A DNA stretch of 64,000 bases from an uncultured Winogradskyella sp. (GTDB taxonomy: Bacteria > Bacteroidota > Bacteroidia > Flavobacteriales > Flavobacteriaceae), in contig NZ_CANMIW010000002.1 of the NCBI RefSeq assembly GCF_947498005.1, positions 310,001-374,000 of the forward strand, in the 5' to 3' direction. Of this stretch, positions 9,459 through 18,241 are shown in pieces. The notes under the pieces are model-generated. The model was not told where the DNA came from, ran no database searches, and was given only the letters and a program-made list of their open reading frames with translations. Numbering within the stretch: the stretch's first letter is position 1; each line of letters begins with the position of its first letter. The position numbers and the translations under genes are program-made.

Positions 9459-9962
9459 TTACCAATCTGCTAATGATGCGTTAAGAATATCTTGTGTTAG
9501 TCGTTCTAAAATTTCATCGAATGCAGTGTCTTTAACGCTTCCTGTTAATTGCTCACTCGCACCATAATCATAAAAGAATGAAAATCGCTTATCAAAATCT
9601 TTTTCTTCATCCTTGGTATTGATATATCTTACCTGTACACTAATGGTTAAACGGTTTTGAGCGGCAGTATTTTCTGCGGTTGCAGTCATAGGTGCAATTC
9701 TATATTCTGTAATTTCGCCTTCGTAAATAACTTCGCCACCAGTATTTACCAAGTTAGAGCTCGTTTGGTTAACGATTAAATCTTGTAATGCATTTGTAAA
9801 TAATTGGTCTAAACCTGGCTCAACAAGATCTGCTGTATTCTGAAAGAAATTAACTTGAAATGTATCTGGCGTATCGGTAATACCAGTAAATGAATAATTT
9901 ACTTTGCATCCAAAACTTACAAGGCAAACTGCTAAAACTAAAATGTATTTAAAGTTATTCAT
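9459..9962 (-). CDS. lptE: LPS-assembly lipoprotein LptE
   Basis: The 167-residue product starts with a lipoprotein signal whose acceptor is Cys19 (SFGC), followed by KVNYSFTGITD, a typical start of Bacteroidota LptE-like proteins. The body carries alternating strands and helices ending in LTQDILNASLADW. LptE works with LptD in the outer membrane to place lipopolysaccharide on the cell surface. The place in the miaB-regulator-lptE-TPR-secG row agrees with the usual flavobacterial order. Sequence divergence of LptE is high, so the call leans on both start motif and context. Confidence 0.85.
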   Translation of the reverse strand: MNNFKYILVLAVCLVSFGCKVNYSFTGITDTPDTFQVNFFQNTADLVEPGLDQLFTNALQDLIVNQTSSNLVNTGGEVIYEGEITEYRIAPMTATAENTAAQNRLTISVQVRYINTKDEEKDFDKRFSFFYDYGASEQLTGSVKDTAFDEILERLTQDILNASLADW

Positions 9963-10033
9963 TTAAAAGGCTTTTATATTGTATAGGTTTTTTAGTTAAC
10001 GATATTTACGCTAGGATGTTTCTTAATATAATC

Positions 10034-11308
10034 CTAAAGATCAAATTGTTTAATTTTTCTATATAAAGTTCGTTCGCTAATCCCTAACTCTGCAGCAGCT
10101 AATTTACGTTTTCCGCTATGTCTTTCTAAGGATTTTTTAATCAATTCTAATTCCTTGTCATGTAAAGATAAGGTTTCCTCTTCTTCTATTTCTTCTGCAA
10201 AATGATATTTATCTTCATTTTCGGTAGAAATTTCTTCAGGTTGATCTGTATGCGAAGTGTGTGCCGGAATTGATAATACTTCTAAATCTTCAATAGAAGC
10301 TTCAAAATCTTCTTCTTTATCGTCGCCGTAAATTTTCTGAATTAAATGTTCGTTGTCTTTTTGAACATCACTAGTAGTTCCTGTTTTCATCAGTTCCATA
10401 GTCAGTTTTTTAAGATCATTAAGATCGCTCTTCATGTCAAATAAAACCTTATATAAAATCTCACGTTCACTGCTAAAATCACTTTCTGATTTTGTACTAC
10501 TTACAACGGCTGGTAAGTTACTACCTGTATTTGGTAAATAGTTCTGCAATGTAACACCATTAATAGTTCTGTTTTGCTCTAGTACAGAAACTTGTTCAGC
10601 TACATTTCGTAATTGTCTAATATTACCATTCCATCGGTATTTTAGTAATAAACCAACGGCATCATCTGTTAACTTTACAGTTGGCATTTTATATTTTAAG
10701 GCAAAATCACTAGCGAATTTTCTAAATAATAAATGAATATCGTCTTTACGGTCTCTAAGTGGAGGTAAATTGATTTCTACAGTACTTAGTCTGTAGTATA
10801 AATCTTCTCTGAATTTCTCCTTCTTAATAGCTTCAAACATATTCACATTTGTTGCAGCTACAATTCTTACATCAGTTTTTTGAACTTTAGAAGAACCTAC
10901 TTTTATAAATTCTCCATTTTCTAAAACACGCAGTAAACGTACTTGTGTGGTTAATGGTAATTCTCCAACTTCATCTAAAAATATGGTTCCACCATCGGCT
11001 ACTTCAAAATAACCAGAACGTGTAGATGTTGCACCCGTAAAAGCGCCTTTTTCATGTCCAAACAGTTCACTATCAATTGTGCCTTCTGGTATCGCCCCAC
11101 AGTTTACTGCTATGTATTTACCGTGTTTTCTGTGTGATAATTGATGAATTATTTTAGGAATACTTTCCTTACCAACACCACTTTCTCCTGTGACTAATAC
11201 AGAAATATCAGTAGGCGCAACCTGAATTGCCTTTTCTATGGAACGATTGAGCTTAGGATCATTTCCTATAATTCCAAAACGTTGTTTTATGGCTTGAATA
11301 GATTCCAT
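10034..11308 (-). CDS. Sigma54-interacting transcriptional activator, Fis-type
   Basis: The 424-residue protein has an AAA+ domain at the N-terminus (about 8-235) and no receiver or other sensor in front of it. Walker A is GESGVGKE (41-48), the sigma54-contacting GAFTGA loop is at 88-93, and Walker B is in GGTIFLDEVGEL. A linker of about 110 acidic residues separates this from a Fis-type helix-turn-helix at the C-terminus (RKLAAAELGISERTLYRKIK). Such proteins remodel sigma54-RNA polymerase at -24/-12 promoters. Lacking a regulatory domain, it may be controlled by level or by partner proteins. It lies two bases after miaB, in the same operon. Confidence 0.92.
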   Translation of the reverse strand: MESIQAIKQRFGIIGNDPKLNRSIEKAIQVAPTDISVLVTGESGVGKESIPKIIHQLSHRKHGKYIAVNCGAIPEGTIDSELFGHEKGAFTGATSTRSGYFEVADGGTIFLDEVGELPLTTQVRLLRVLENGEFIKVGSSKVQKTDVRIVAATNVNMFEAIKKEKFREDLYYRLSTVEINLPPLRDRKDDIHLLFRKFASDFALKYKMPTVKLTDDAVGLLLKYRWNGNIRQLRNVAEQVSVLEQNRTINGVTLQNYLPNTGSNLPAVVSSTKSESDFSSEREILYKVLFDMKSDLNDLKKLTMELMKTGTTSDVQKDNEHLIQKIYGDDKEEDFEASIEDLEVLSIPAHTSHTDQPEEISTENEDKYHFAEEIEEEETLSLHDKELELIKKSLERHSGKRKLAAAELGISERTLYRKIKQFDL

Positions 11309-11310
11309 AA

Positions 11311-12756
11311 TTAATTTTGTTTAGAATAACCAACAGCTTTACCAATTAGTGTTGCACTTGTACAATCGGTAATTAATACATTTACTAAATCTCCTACTTG
11401 ATAATGCTCTTTTGGGAATACAGCAACTGTATTGTCTGAAGTTCTTCCAGACCATTGTTCGTCAGATTTCTTAGAAGCTTTTTCTATTAAAACTTCTACA
11501 GTTTTATTTAGGTTTTGGCGCGTGTTTAGCTCACTATATTTACGTTCTAATTTTACTATTTCTGTTAGTCGTCGCTTTTTAACGGCTTCAGGCACATCGT
11601 CTTCCATTTTACGGCCAGCCAATGTTCCAGGGCGTTCCGAGTATGTAAACATATAGCCAAAGTTATATTTTACGTAATCCATTAAGCTTAGTGTATCTTG
11701 GTGGTCTTCTTCAGTCTCGGTAGGGAAACCTGCAATTAAATCGACACTTATAGAACACTCAGGTATAATTCGTTTTATGTTATCTATAAGCTCAAAATAC
11801 TCTTCACGCGTATGAAGCCTGTTCATTTCTTTTAATATACGGTCGCTTCCGCTTTGCACAGGTAAGTGTATATGCTTACAGATGTTATCATATTTTGCCA
11901 TTGTTTCAATGACATCTAATGTGAAATCTTGAGGATTAGATGTAGAAAAACGAATTCGCATCTTAGGTTGTGCTTTTGCACATAATTCTAAAAGGTTAGC
12001 AAAGTTTACTGCTGTAGCTTTTTGTAAATCAGTTGCGTTTACAAAATCTTTCTTTAAACCACCACCATACCATAAGTAGCTGTCTACGTTTTGTCCTAAA
12101 AGAGTTATTTCTTTAAAGCCTTTAGACCATAAATCGTTAACTTCTTCAATTATACTTTGCGGATCCCTACTTCGTTCTCGTCCTCTAGTAAAAGGAACAA
12201 CACAAAAAGTACACATGTTATCACAGCCACGAGTTATAGAAACAAAAGCAGTAATTCCATTAGTGTTTAGTCTTACGGGAGAAATATCGCCATAGGTTTC
12301 TTCTTTTGAAAGAATAACATTAATGGCATCTCTACCTTCATCTACTTCGGCAAGTAAATTAGGTAGGTCTTTATAAGCATCTGGCCCAACAACTAGATCT
12401 ACAATTTTTTCTTCTTCTAAGAACTTTGTCTTTAGTCGTTCTGCCATACATCCTAAAACGCCAACCTTCATTTTTGGGTTAGTACGTTTTACTGCATTAT
12501 ATTGTTGTAAGCGTTTTCTAACGGTTTGTTCTGCTTTATCTCTAATTGAACACGTGTTTACTAAAACCAAGTCAGCTTCTTCAAGCGTCTGTGTCGTATT
12601 AAAACCTTGTTCTGATAAAATAGAAGCCACAATTTCACTATCACTAAAGTTCATGGCGCAGCCATAACTTTCTATAAATAGTTTACGTTTATTACCTTCT
12701 TTATTGTCTAAAATTAAGGTTTCACCTTGTTTATTTTCGTCTATAGTTTTTTCCAT
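11311..12756 (-). CDS. miaB: tRNA-2-methylthio-N6-dimethylallyladenosine synthase MiaB
   Basis: MiaB is a radical-SAM enzyme that adds a methylthio group to i6A37 of tRNAs. The N-terminal UPF0004 domain shows [15 protein letters not shown] and the VLGCMAERL cysteine, the radical-SAM CxxxCxxC is CDNMCTFC followed by [12 protein letters not shown], and a TRAM domain closes the protein ([20 protein letters not shown]). The start chosen is the ATG at 12756 (MEKTIDENK), giving 481 residues. A longer frame begins with TTG at 12795, but that TTG lies inside a TATCTTTG promoter element and would be upstream of the transcript. It is the first gene of the miaB-secG row. Confidence 0.95.
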   Translation of the reverse strand: MEKTIDENKQGETLILDNKEGNKRKLFIESYGCAMNFSDSEIVASILSEQGFNTTQTLEEADLVLVNTCSIRDKAEQTVRKRLQQYNAVKRTNPKMKVGVLGCMAERLKTKFLEEEKIVDLVVGPDAYKDLPNLLAEVDEGRDAINVILSKEETYGDISPVRLNTNGITAFVSITRGCDNMCTFCVVPFTRGRERSRDPQSIIEEVNDLWSKGFKEITLLGQNVDSYLWYGGGLKKDFVNATDLQKATAVNFANLLELCAKAQPKMRIRFSTSNPQDFTLDVIETMAKYDNICKHIHLPVQSGSDRILKEMNRLHTREEYFELIDNIKRIIPECSISVDLIAGFPTETEEDHQDTLSLMDYVKYNFGYMFTYSERPGTLAGRKMEDDVPEAVKKRRLTEIVKLERKYSELNTRQNLNKTVEVLIEKASKKSDEQWSGRTSDNTVAVFPKEHYQVGDLVNVLITDCTSATLIGKAVGYSKQN

Positions 12757-12792
12757 CAGTTGTAGTGAATACTGCAAAATGCAATAAGCATG

Positions 12793-12826
12793 CAAAGATA
12801 ATATTATTTTAGAGATTGTGACAAAG
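12793..12826 (-). promoter_or_regulatory. Candidate promoter of the miaB operon
   Basis: On the minus strand, CTTTGTCA (12826-12819) is followed after 21 bases (counted from TTTG) by TATCTTTG (12800-12793), an exact TAnnTTTG match. The transcript would begin about 30 bp before the ATG at 12756. Confidence 0.6.
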
Positions 12827-12901
12827 TGGCAGTTATAAAATCGTTAATGTTTAAATTTAACTATGCATAAAAATGATTTATTTTTAGCATTGGTCTACTC
12901 A

Positions 12902-12932
12902 TTTGCTTGAATAATTGCAAAAAATAGATTTC
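12902..12932 (+). promoter_or_regulatory. Candidate promoter of the 12962 membrane-protein gene
   Basis: TTTG at 12902-12905 is followed, with a spacer of exactly 19 bases, by TAGATTTC at 12925-12932. This fits the Bacteroidota TTTG-N19-TAnnTTTG pattern with one mismatch and places the start site about 25 bp before the ATG. Confidence 0.6.
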
Positions 12933-12961
12933 TTTTGAAGTACTAACTAAAATAATAAAAG

Positions 12962-13747
12962 ATGAATACCATTGAAATGAAACGTAGAATTGGAAGTGCT
13001 AAAGATTTAGATTTCGGCACTATTTTTAATCAATCTATTGAGTTGTTTAAGAAAGTTTGGGTTCAAGGATTGGTGGTTTTGTTACTCGGAATGGTTTTGG
13101 CAATGCCTATAGGAATGCTTGTTTATATTCCTTTAATTTTTTCTGGATTCATGGATTTTTACTCTAGTACTTACGATCCATATAGTTCAGCGCAACCAGA
13201 AATTGGAGCAATGTTTTTTGTTTCTATGGGATTTGTTTACCTCATTTTAATTTTAGGAATGAGTATAATAACACTTGGTCTTAATGCCGCATTTTATAGA
13301 ATATGTAAGATTAAGGATTTAGAGCAAATGGGAAGTGAAGATTATTTTTATTTCTTTAAAAAACCATATTTAGGTAAAACGATAAAACTAGGATTGGTAT
13401 TTGGTGGTATTTTACTATTATCCTTTATGCTATGTTTCTTTCCTATTATTTATGTTTCAGTTCCTTTAGTTTTTTTGGTAACCATTTATGCCTTCAATCC
13501 AGATATGGCTATTTCAGATATGGTTAAAATGGCGTTTGATTTAGGAAACAAGAAATGGTTTGTTTCTTTTGGATTAATTTTTGTTTCTGGGTTTTTAGCA
13601 TTCGTCGTAGGTTTCTTTATGTGTTTTGTAGGTATGTATGTTACGAGATCTTTTTCATATTTACCTGTGTATTTTATATATAAAGAAGTTATTGGGTTTA
13701 ATGATGAAGACGGATTACCTAAAATTGAGGAAAATACAAGATTTTAA
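12962..13747 (+). CDS. Polytopic inner-membrane protein, function unknown
   Basis: This 261-residue protein has a cytosolic N-terminus (DLDFGTIFNQSIELFKKVW) and about six hydrophobic helices, including VVLLLGMVLAMPIGMLVYIP and the segment around residues 75-105. The N-terminal amphipathic stretch before the first helix and the paired helices resemble the DUF975 / glycerophosphoryl-type membrane families often annotated in flavobacteria as uncharacterised. No catalytic motif is visible. A good promoter lies 30 bp upstream, so it is transcribed separately from divergent miaB. It is followed by a small lipoprotein gene after 44 bp. Confidence 0.65.
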   Translation: MNTIEMKRRIGSAKDLDFGTIFNQSIELFKKVWVQGLVVLLLGMVLAMPIGMLVYIPLIFSGFMDFYSSTYDPYSSAQPEIGAMFFVSMGFVYLILILGMSIITLGLNAAFYRICKIKDLEQMGSEDYFYFFKKPYLGKTIKLGLVFGGILLLSFMLCFFPIIYVSVPLVFLVTIYAFNPDMAISDMVKMAFDLGNKKWFVSFGLIFVSGFLAFVVGFFMCFVGMYVTRSFSYLPVYFIYKEVIGFNDEDGLPKIEENTRF

Positions 13748-13791
13748 CGCAACCTATTTGTAATTTTTACATCTATATAATAAATGGTATA

Positions 13792-14223
13792 ATGAAAAAC
13801 AATACACTTTTTGCCTACATGTTAATGTGTATACTGCTATTAAATATGCAGTGTGACACTGATGAAACTATAACTATAGAACCTTGCGGTTTAGATATTA
13901 TAATAGATGATTTAGCTTATAACGAAAGTGAAGGTTATGCTATCAATGAGGTTGTTATCGAAAATGACTGCATAACATTAGGGATTTCGGGTAGTGGTTG
14001 TGACAGTGATAATTGGGTTATGACGTTAATAGATTCTGGTAATGTAGCAGAATCATTGCCACCACAACGTTATCTAAAATTAGACTTAACTAATAATGAA
14101 GTGTGTTTAGCCTTTTTTACTAAGTATGAGGAGTTTGATTTATCACCTTTGAGAGTTGACGGTTTAAATGAAGTACTTTTAAACATTGAAGGATTTTCAG
14201 AGCCGTTGCTCTATACATATTAG
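13792..14223 (+). CDS. Small probable lipoprotein, function unknown
   Basis: The 143-residue product has a hydrophobic signal (about 5-18) ending in LLLNMQC, where Cys21 is a plausible but non-ideal lipidation site, then an acidic DTDETITIEP region. The mature part is beta-rich and carries three more cysteines, two of them in the CITLGISGSGCDSDNW segment, suggesting a disulfide. I do not recognise the family. It may share a transcript with the preceding membrane-protein gene and ends at a good terminator. Confidence 0.6.
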   Translation: MKNNTLFAYMLMCILLLNMQCDTDETITIEPCGLDIIIDDLAYNESEGYAINEVVIENDCITLGISGSGCDSDNWVMTLIDSGNVAESLPPQRYLKLDLTNNEVCLAFFTKYEEFDLSPLRVDGLNEVLLNIEGFSEPLLYTY

Positions 14224-14245
14224 TTATAAATATTTATAAACTGTG

Positions 14246-14272
14246 AAAGCCTTACAATACGTAAGGCTTTTT
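14246..14272 (+). terminator. Rho-independent terminator before topA
   Basis: A perfect 10-bp stem (aaagccttac / gtaaggcttt) with a five-base loop is followed by a T-run. It lies 22 bp past the small lipoprotein gene. Confidence 0.88.
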
Positions 14273-14350
14273 CCGCTTTATAAACCATAAAAATTACGTT
14301 AAAAAGCGTGCTATTTACGACCAAATTAGGATTGTAACTTAATTTTCACA

Positions 14351-14358
14351 TACATTTG
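14351..14358 (+). promoter_or_regulatory. Candidate -7 element of topA
   Basis: TACATTTG matches TAnnTTTG exactly, 19 bp before the topA ATG. The -33 element is weak; the nearest TTG is at 14332-14334, a 16-base spacer. Confidence 0.45.
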
Positions 14359-14377
14359 TAAACGCAAAATTTTAAGA

Positions 14378-16909
14378 ATGTCGAAGAATCTAGTTATTGT
14401 TGAGTCACCTGCTAAGGCAAAAACCATAGAGAAATTTTTAGGAAAAGATTATAAAGTAGAGTCCAGTTTTGGGCACATTGCAGATCTACCATCTAAGGAA
14501 TTAGGAGTTGATGTTGATGGCGATTTTATGCCAAAATATCAAGTGTCAAAAGATAAAAAGGATGTTGTAAAAAAATTAAAAGACTTAGCGAAGAAAGCAG
14601 ACATTGTATGGCTAGCGAGTGATGAGGATCGAGAAGGAGAAGCAATTGCTTGGCATTTAGCTGAGACCTTAAAATTAGATAAAGAGAAAACAAAGCGTAT
14701 TGTTTTTCACGAGATTACAAAGTCGGCAATTAATAAAGCGATAGAAAATCCAAGAAGTATCGATTATAATTTAGTAGATGCACAACAAGCAAGGCGTGTA
14801 TTAGATCGTATTGTTGGTTATGAATTATCTCCTGTTTTATGGCGTAAGGTAAAAGGAGGGTTGTCTGCAGGACGTGTGCAATCTGTTTCTGTACGTTTAA
14901 TTGTGGAACGTGAGCGCGATGTACAAGCCTTTGAAGCTAAAGCATCTTATCGCGTAGATGCTGAGTTTACCAATGAAAACGGAAATTCGTTTAAAGCAAA
15001 ATTACCTAAGAATTTTAATTCAGAAAAAGAAGCATTAGAATTTCTTAATAATAATACAGGAGCAACATATCAGGTTTCAGATTTACAAAAGAAACCTGCT
15101 AAGAAATCTCCAGCAGCACCATTTACAACGTCAACACTTCAACAAGAAGCATCACGTAAATTGGGATATTCGGTAAGTAGAACGATGTCTAATGCACAAC
15201 GTTTGTATGAAGCTGGTCTCATTACTTATATGAGAACAGATAGTGTTAATTTATCTGATGAGGCTAAAAAAGGAGCAGAGAAAGAAATAATTTCGGCTTA
15301 CGGATCAGAGTTTAGTAATCCTAAAAACTATAAAGGAAAATCAAAAGGTGCGCAAGAAGCTCACGAAGCTATACGACCAACAGATTTTTCTAATCATACT
15401 GTTAATGCAGAACGTGATCAAGCAAGATTGTATGATTTAATCTGGAAACGTGCTATCGCTTCTCAAATGAGCGATGCTAAATTAGAACGTACGAATCTAA
15501 AAATTCAGATTAATGCAAAAAATAAAATTAGCGAGCAGTTTACTGCGAATGGAGAAATCATCACTTTTGAAGGCTTTTTAAAAGTATATTTGGAAGGTAC
15601 TGATGATGAAGACGCAGAACAAGAAGGTATTTTGCCAGATTTAAAAGTTGGTGAAGCACTTAAAAATAAATACATCACAGCGACAGAACGTTTTACTAGA
15701 CCACCAGCAAGATTTACTGAAGCATCGTTAGTTAAGCAATTAGAAGAATTAGGTATTGGTCGTCCGTCAACATATGCGCCAACAATTTCTACAATACAAA
15801 ATAGAAATTATGTTGAAAAAGGAACGCATGAAGGTGATGAAAGAAAATACAAACAGTTGGTATTTGAAGATCAAAAGATAAAAGATAATACACTTTCTGA
15901 GCAAACAGGATCTAATAAAGGAAAATTAGTGCCTACAGATATAGGAATGATTGTTACAGATTTCTTGGTAAATCATTTTGAAAGCATTTTAGATTATAAC
16001 TTTACTGCTAAAGTAGAAGATAAGTTTGATGATATTGCAGAAGGAAAAGAAGATTGGCGAGAAATGATGAAAGATTTCTACAAAGGGTTTCATCCACAAG
16101 TAGAAGATGTGCAAGAAAACGCCGAACGTGAATCTGGTGAACGTATTCTAGGGACAGATCCTAAAACGGGTCGTCAGGTCAGTGTGCGTTTAGGTAAATT
16201 TGGACCAATGGTGCAGCTTGGTGTCATGGAAGATGAAGAGAAACCGAAGTTTGCTAGTTTGTCTCCAGATCAACAGCTAAATTCTATTACTTATGATGAA
16301 GCAATGGATTTGTTTAAGCTTCCAAAAGCTTTAGGTCATTATAAGGAGGAAGAAGTAGAAGTGAACAATGGACGTTTTGGACCTTATGTGCGTTTTGGTA
16401 AAAAGTTTGTGTCTCTACCAAAGGGTGTTGATCCTTTAAGCGTAGATATGGATGAGGCAATGATATATATTAAGGAGAAAGAATTAGCAGATGCTCCTAT
16501 ATATATGTACAAAGATTTAGAGGTAACTAAAGGTAAAGGACGTTTTGGACCGTTTATAAAATGGAACAATATGTTTATCAACGTTAATAAAAAATACGAT
16601 TGGGATAATTTATCAGAAGAAGATATTGTGACTCTTATTGAAGAAAAGATTCAAAAAGAGATTGATAAAGTTATACATAACTGGGAAGATGAAGGTGTAC
16701 GTGTTGAGAAAGCGCGTTGGGGAAGACACAATATTATAAAAGGCAAGCAAAAAGTAGAGCTAGCCAAAACTGTAGATGTTACTAAAATGACTTTAGAAAA
16801 AGCATTAGGTATTCTCGAAAAAAATGCACCTAAAAAGAAGGCGCCAAAAAAGAGAGCTACAAAAAAGAAGACTACAGCAAAAAAGAAAACGACAACTAAA
16901 AAGAAATAA
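14378..16909 (+). CDS. topA: DNA topoisomerase I
   Basis: This 843-residue type IA topoisomerase relaxes negative supercoils. The Toprim domain is at the start (VIVESPAKAKTIEKFLG, then SDEDREGEAIAWHL), the active tyrosine lies in GLITYMRTDSVNLS, and the QEAHEAIRPT segment follows. The C-terminal part (about residues 580-770) has repeated GRFGP(M/Y/F) modules of the bacterial topo I C-terminal repeat type instead of four-cysteine zinc fingers. The last 35 residues are a lysine/alanine/threonine-rich tail that probably binds DNA non-specifically. It is followed after six bases by an arginase-fold gene, so the two are co-transcribed. Confidence 0.96.
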   Translation: MSKNLVIVESPAKAKTIEKFLGKDYKVESSFGHIADLPSKELGVDVDGDFMPKYQVSKDKKDVVKKLKDLAKKADIVWLASDEDREGEAIAWHLAETLKLDKEKTKRIVFHEITKSAINKAIENPRSIDYNLVDAQQARRVLDRIVGYELSPVLWRKVKGGLSAGRVQSVSVRLIVERERDVQAFEAKASYRVDAEFTNENGNSFKAKLPKNFNSEKEALEFLNNNTGATYQVSDLQKKPAKKSPAAPFTTSTLQQEASRKLGYSVSRTMSNAQRLYEAGLITYMRTDSVNLSDEAKKGAEKEIISAYGSEFSNPKNYKGKSKGAQEAHEAIRPTDFSNHTVNAERDQARLYDLIWKRAIASQMSDAKLERTNLKIQINAKNKISEQFTANGEIITFEGFLKVYLEGTDDEDAEQEGILPDLKVGEALKNKYITATERFTRPPARFTEASLVKQLEELGIGRPSTYAPTISTIQNRNYVEKGTHEGDERKYKQLVFEDQKIKDNTLSEQTGSNKGKLVPTDIGMIVTDFLVNHFESILDYNFTAKVEDKFDDIAEGKEDWREMMKDFYKGFHPQVEDVQENAERESGERILGTDPKTGRQVSVRLGKFGPMVQLGVMEDEEKPKFASLSPDQQLNSITYDEAMDLFKLPKALGHYKEEEVEVNNGRFGPYVRFGKKFVSLPKGVDPLSVDMDEAMIYIKEKELADAPIYMYKDLEVTKGKGRFGPFIKWNNMFINVNKKYDWDNLSEEDIVTLIEEKIQKEIDKVIHNWEDEGVRVEKARWGRHNIIKGKQKVELAKTVDVTKMTLEKALGILEKNAPKKKAPKKRATKKKTTAKKKTTTKKK

Positions 16910-16915
16910 TAAACT

Positions 16916-18082
16916 ATGAATTTTAATTTTTTAACGCCTGTATCAGATGCGGTTTTGGCTCACAATGAACTAACAGCGCAACAATCACTAGGAAGAAAAA
17001 TTAAAATACATTCACGCCAAAACGGACTACCTGATTTAGAAGGTGTACAATTAGCAATTATTGGCGTACAAGAAAATAGAAACGACGTTAATTATATTGG
17101 TGCCAAAATTAATTTTGATACTATCAGGAAAACTCTCTACACATTATTTCCTGGTAATTGGCACACAACATTAGCAGATCTTGGTGATATAGAACCAGGT
17201 GAAACAGTTGAAGATACTTATTTTGCAATCCGTACTGCAATAGCAGTTTTAGTAGAAAAAGATATTATACCTATTATTTTAGGGGGAAGTCAAGATTTAA
17301 CTTACGCTAATTATAGGGCATATGATGCTTTGTTGCCTATGGTAAACATTGCAAGCATAGATACTAATTTTGATTTAGGTGATGCAAGTCTTCCTATTAA
17401 GAACAATAGTTATGTTGGTAAAGTAATTGTTGAGGAACCTTATAATCTCTTTAATTATGCAACAATAGGATATCAAACTTATTTTAATTCTCAAGAAGAA
17501 TTAGATCTCATAGAAAAGTTGTACTTTGAAGCCTACCGTTTAGGAGAGATATCTGGAGACATTAATAAGGTAGAACCTTTATTAAGAGATGCACACATTG
17601 TATCTGTAGATTTAAAATCTGTAAGAGCAGCTGAGGTTAGTGATAACCAAAAATATTCGCCCAATGGATTTTCAGGTAAAGAGATTTGCGCTATCAGTAG
17701 ATATGCAGGTATTAGTAATAAGGTATCGTCGTTTGGTATTTATGAATATCATGGGTCAAAGAACGATAATGCAACATCTATGTTAGTGGCTCAAATGATA
17801 TGGTATTTTATAGAAGGTGTTAATTGTAGAGTAAATGATGATTCATTTAAAGACGAAAAGTATTATCAGAAATACAATGTATTAGTTGAGGATGATGAAT
17901 TAATATTTTTCAAAAGTTTAAAAACTGGGCGTTGGTGGATTGAAATACCTTTTTTGCCAAATGTTAATAATAAATTAAAAAAGCATACGTTATTACCATG
18001 CATGCACTCCGATTATGTGTTAGCAACGCAAGGTGAAATACCAGAACGTTGGTATAAAGCTTACAGGAAGAATAGCTTCTAA
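16916..18082 (+). CDS. Arginase/formimidoylglutamase-fold protein with degenerate metal site
   Basis: The 388-residue product aligns by motif order with the ureohydrolase family (arginase, agmatinase, formimidoylglutamase), which use two Mn ions to cleave guanidino or formimino groups. The three metal motifs are altered. Where GGxH is expected there is GGSQD with Gln126; where DxHxD is expected there is DTNFD, with Asp149 and Asp153 kept but Asn151 for His; where SxDxD is expected there is SVDLK, with Asp232 kept but Lys234 for Asp. Three of six ligands are therefore lost, so catalysis by the usual mechanism is unlikely. The protein is intact and lies between topA (6-bp gap) and gldK, suggesting a non-catalytic role. 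Confidence 0.85.
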   Translation: MNFNFLTPVSDAVLAHNELTAQQSLGRKIKIHSRQNGLPDLEGVQLAIIGVQENRNDVNYIGAKINFDTIRKTLYTLFPGNWHTTLADLGDIEPGETVEDTYFAIRTAIAVLVEKDIIPIILGGSQDLTYANYRAYDALLPMVNIASIDTNFDLGDASLPIKNNSYVGKVIVEEPYNLFNYATIGYQTYFNSQEELDLIEKLYFEAYRLGEISGDINKVEPLLRDAHIVSVDLKSVRAAEVSDNQKYSPNGFSGKEICAISRYAGISNKVSSFGIYEYHGSKNDNATSMLVAQMIWYFIEGVNCRVNDDSFKDEKYYQKYNVLVEDDELIFFKSLKTGRWWIEIPFLPNVNNKLKKHTLLPCMHSDYVLATQGEIPERWYKAYRKNSF

Positions 18083-18112
18083 TTTGTGCATTTTGTCGGA
18101 TTTTTACGTTTT
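18083..18112 (+). promoter_or_regulatory. Candidate promoter of gldKLMN
   Basis: TTTG at 18083-18086 is followed after 18 bases by TACGTTTT at 18105-18112, one mismatch from TAnnTTTG. A second, weaker candidate is TTG (18169-18171) with TATGTTTA at 18192-18199, 42 bp before the gldK ATG. The 158-bp gap after the arginase-fold gene is the largest in this part and is the likely transcription start region for the T9SS genes. Confidence 0.4.
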
Positions 18113-18241
18113 TTCAGTCGACGAAATGCTTATTTTAAGGATGAAATGCAAAAAAAATGAAAAAAAAGTTGTTTATTCGAAAATATATAAATATGTTTAC
18201 GACCTCAAAAATAATAATGACTAATTTAACCTCGAGTTACT

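Noticed and set aside
12757-12795. Longer miaB start at TTG 12795.
   Set aside because: The TTG is part of the TATCTTTG promoter element; the ATG at 12756 gives the normal MiaB N-terminus.
18033-18224. 63-codon ORF overlapping the end of the arginase-fold gene.
   Set aside because: It overlaps the previous gene in another frame, is rich in rare-looking lysine/asparagine runs and spans the gldK promoter region.
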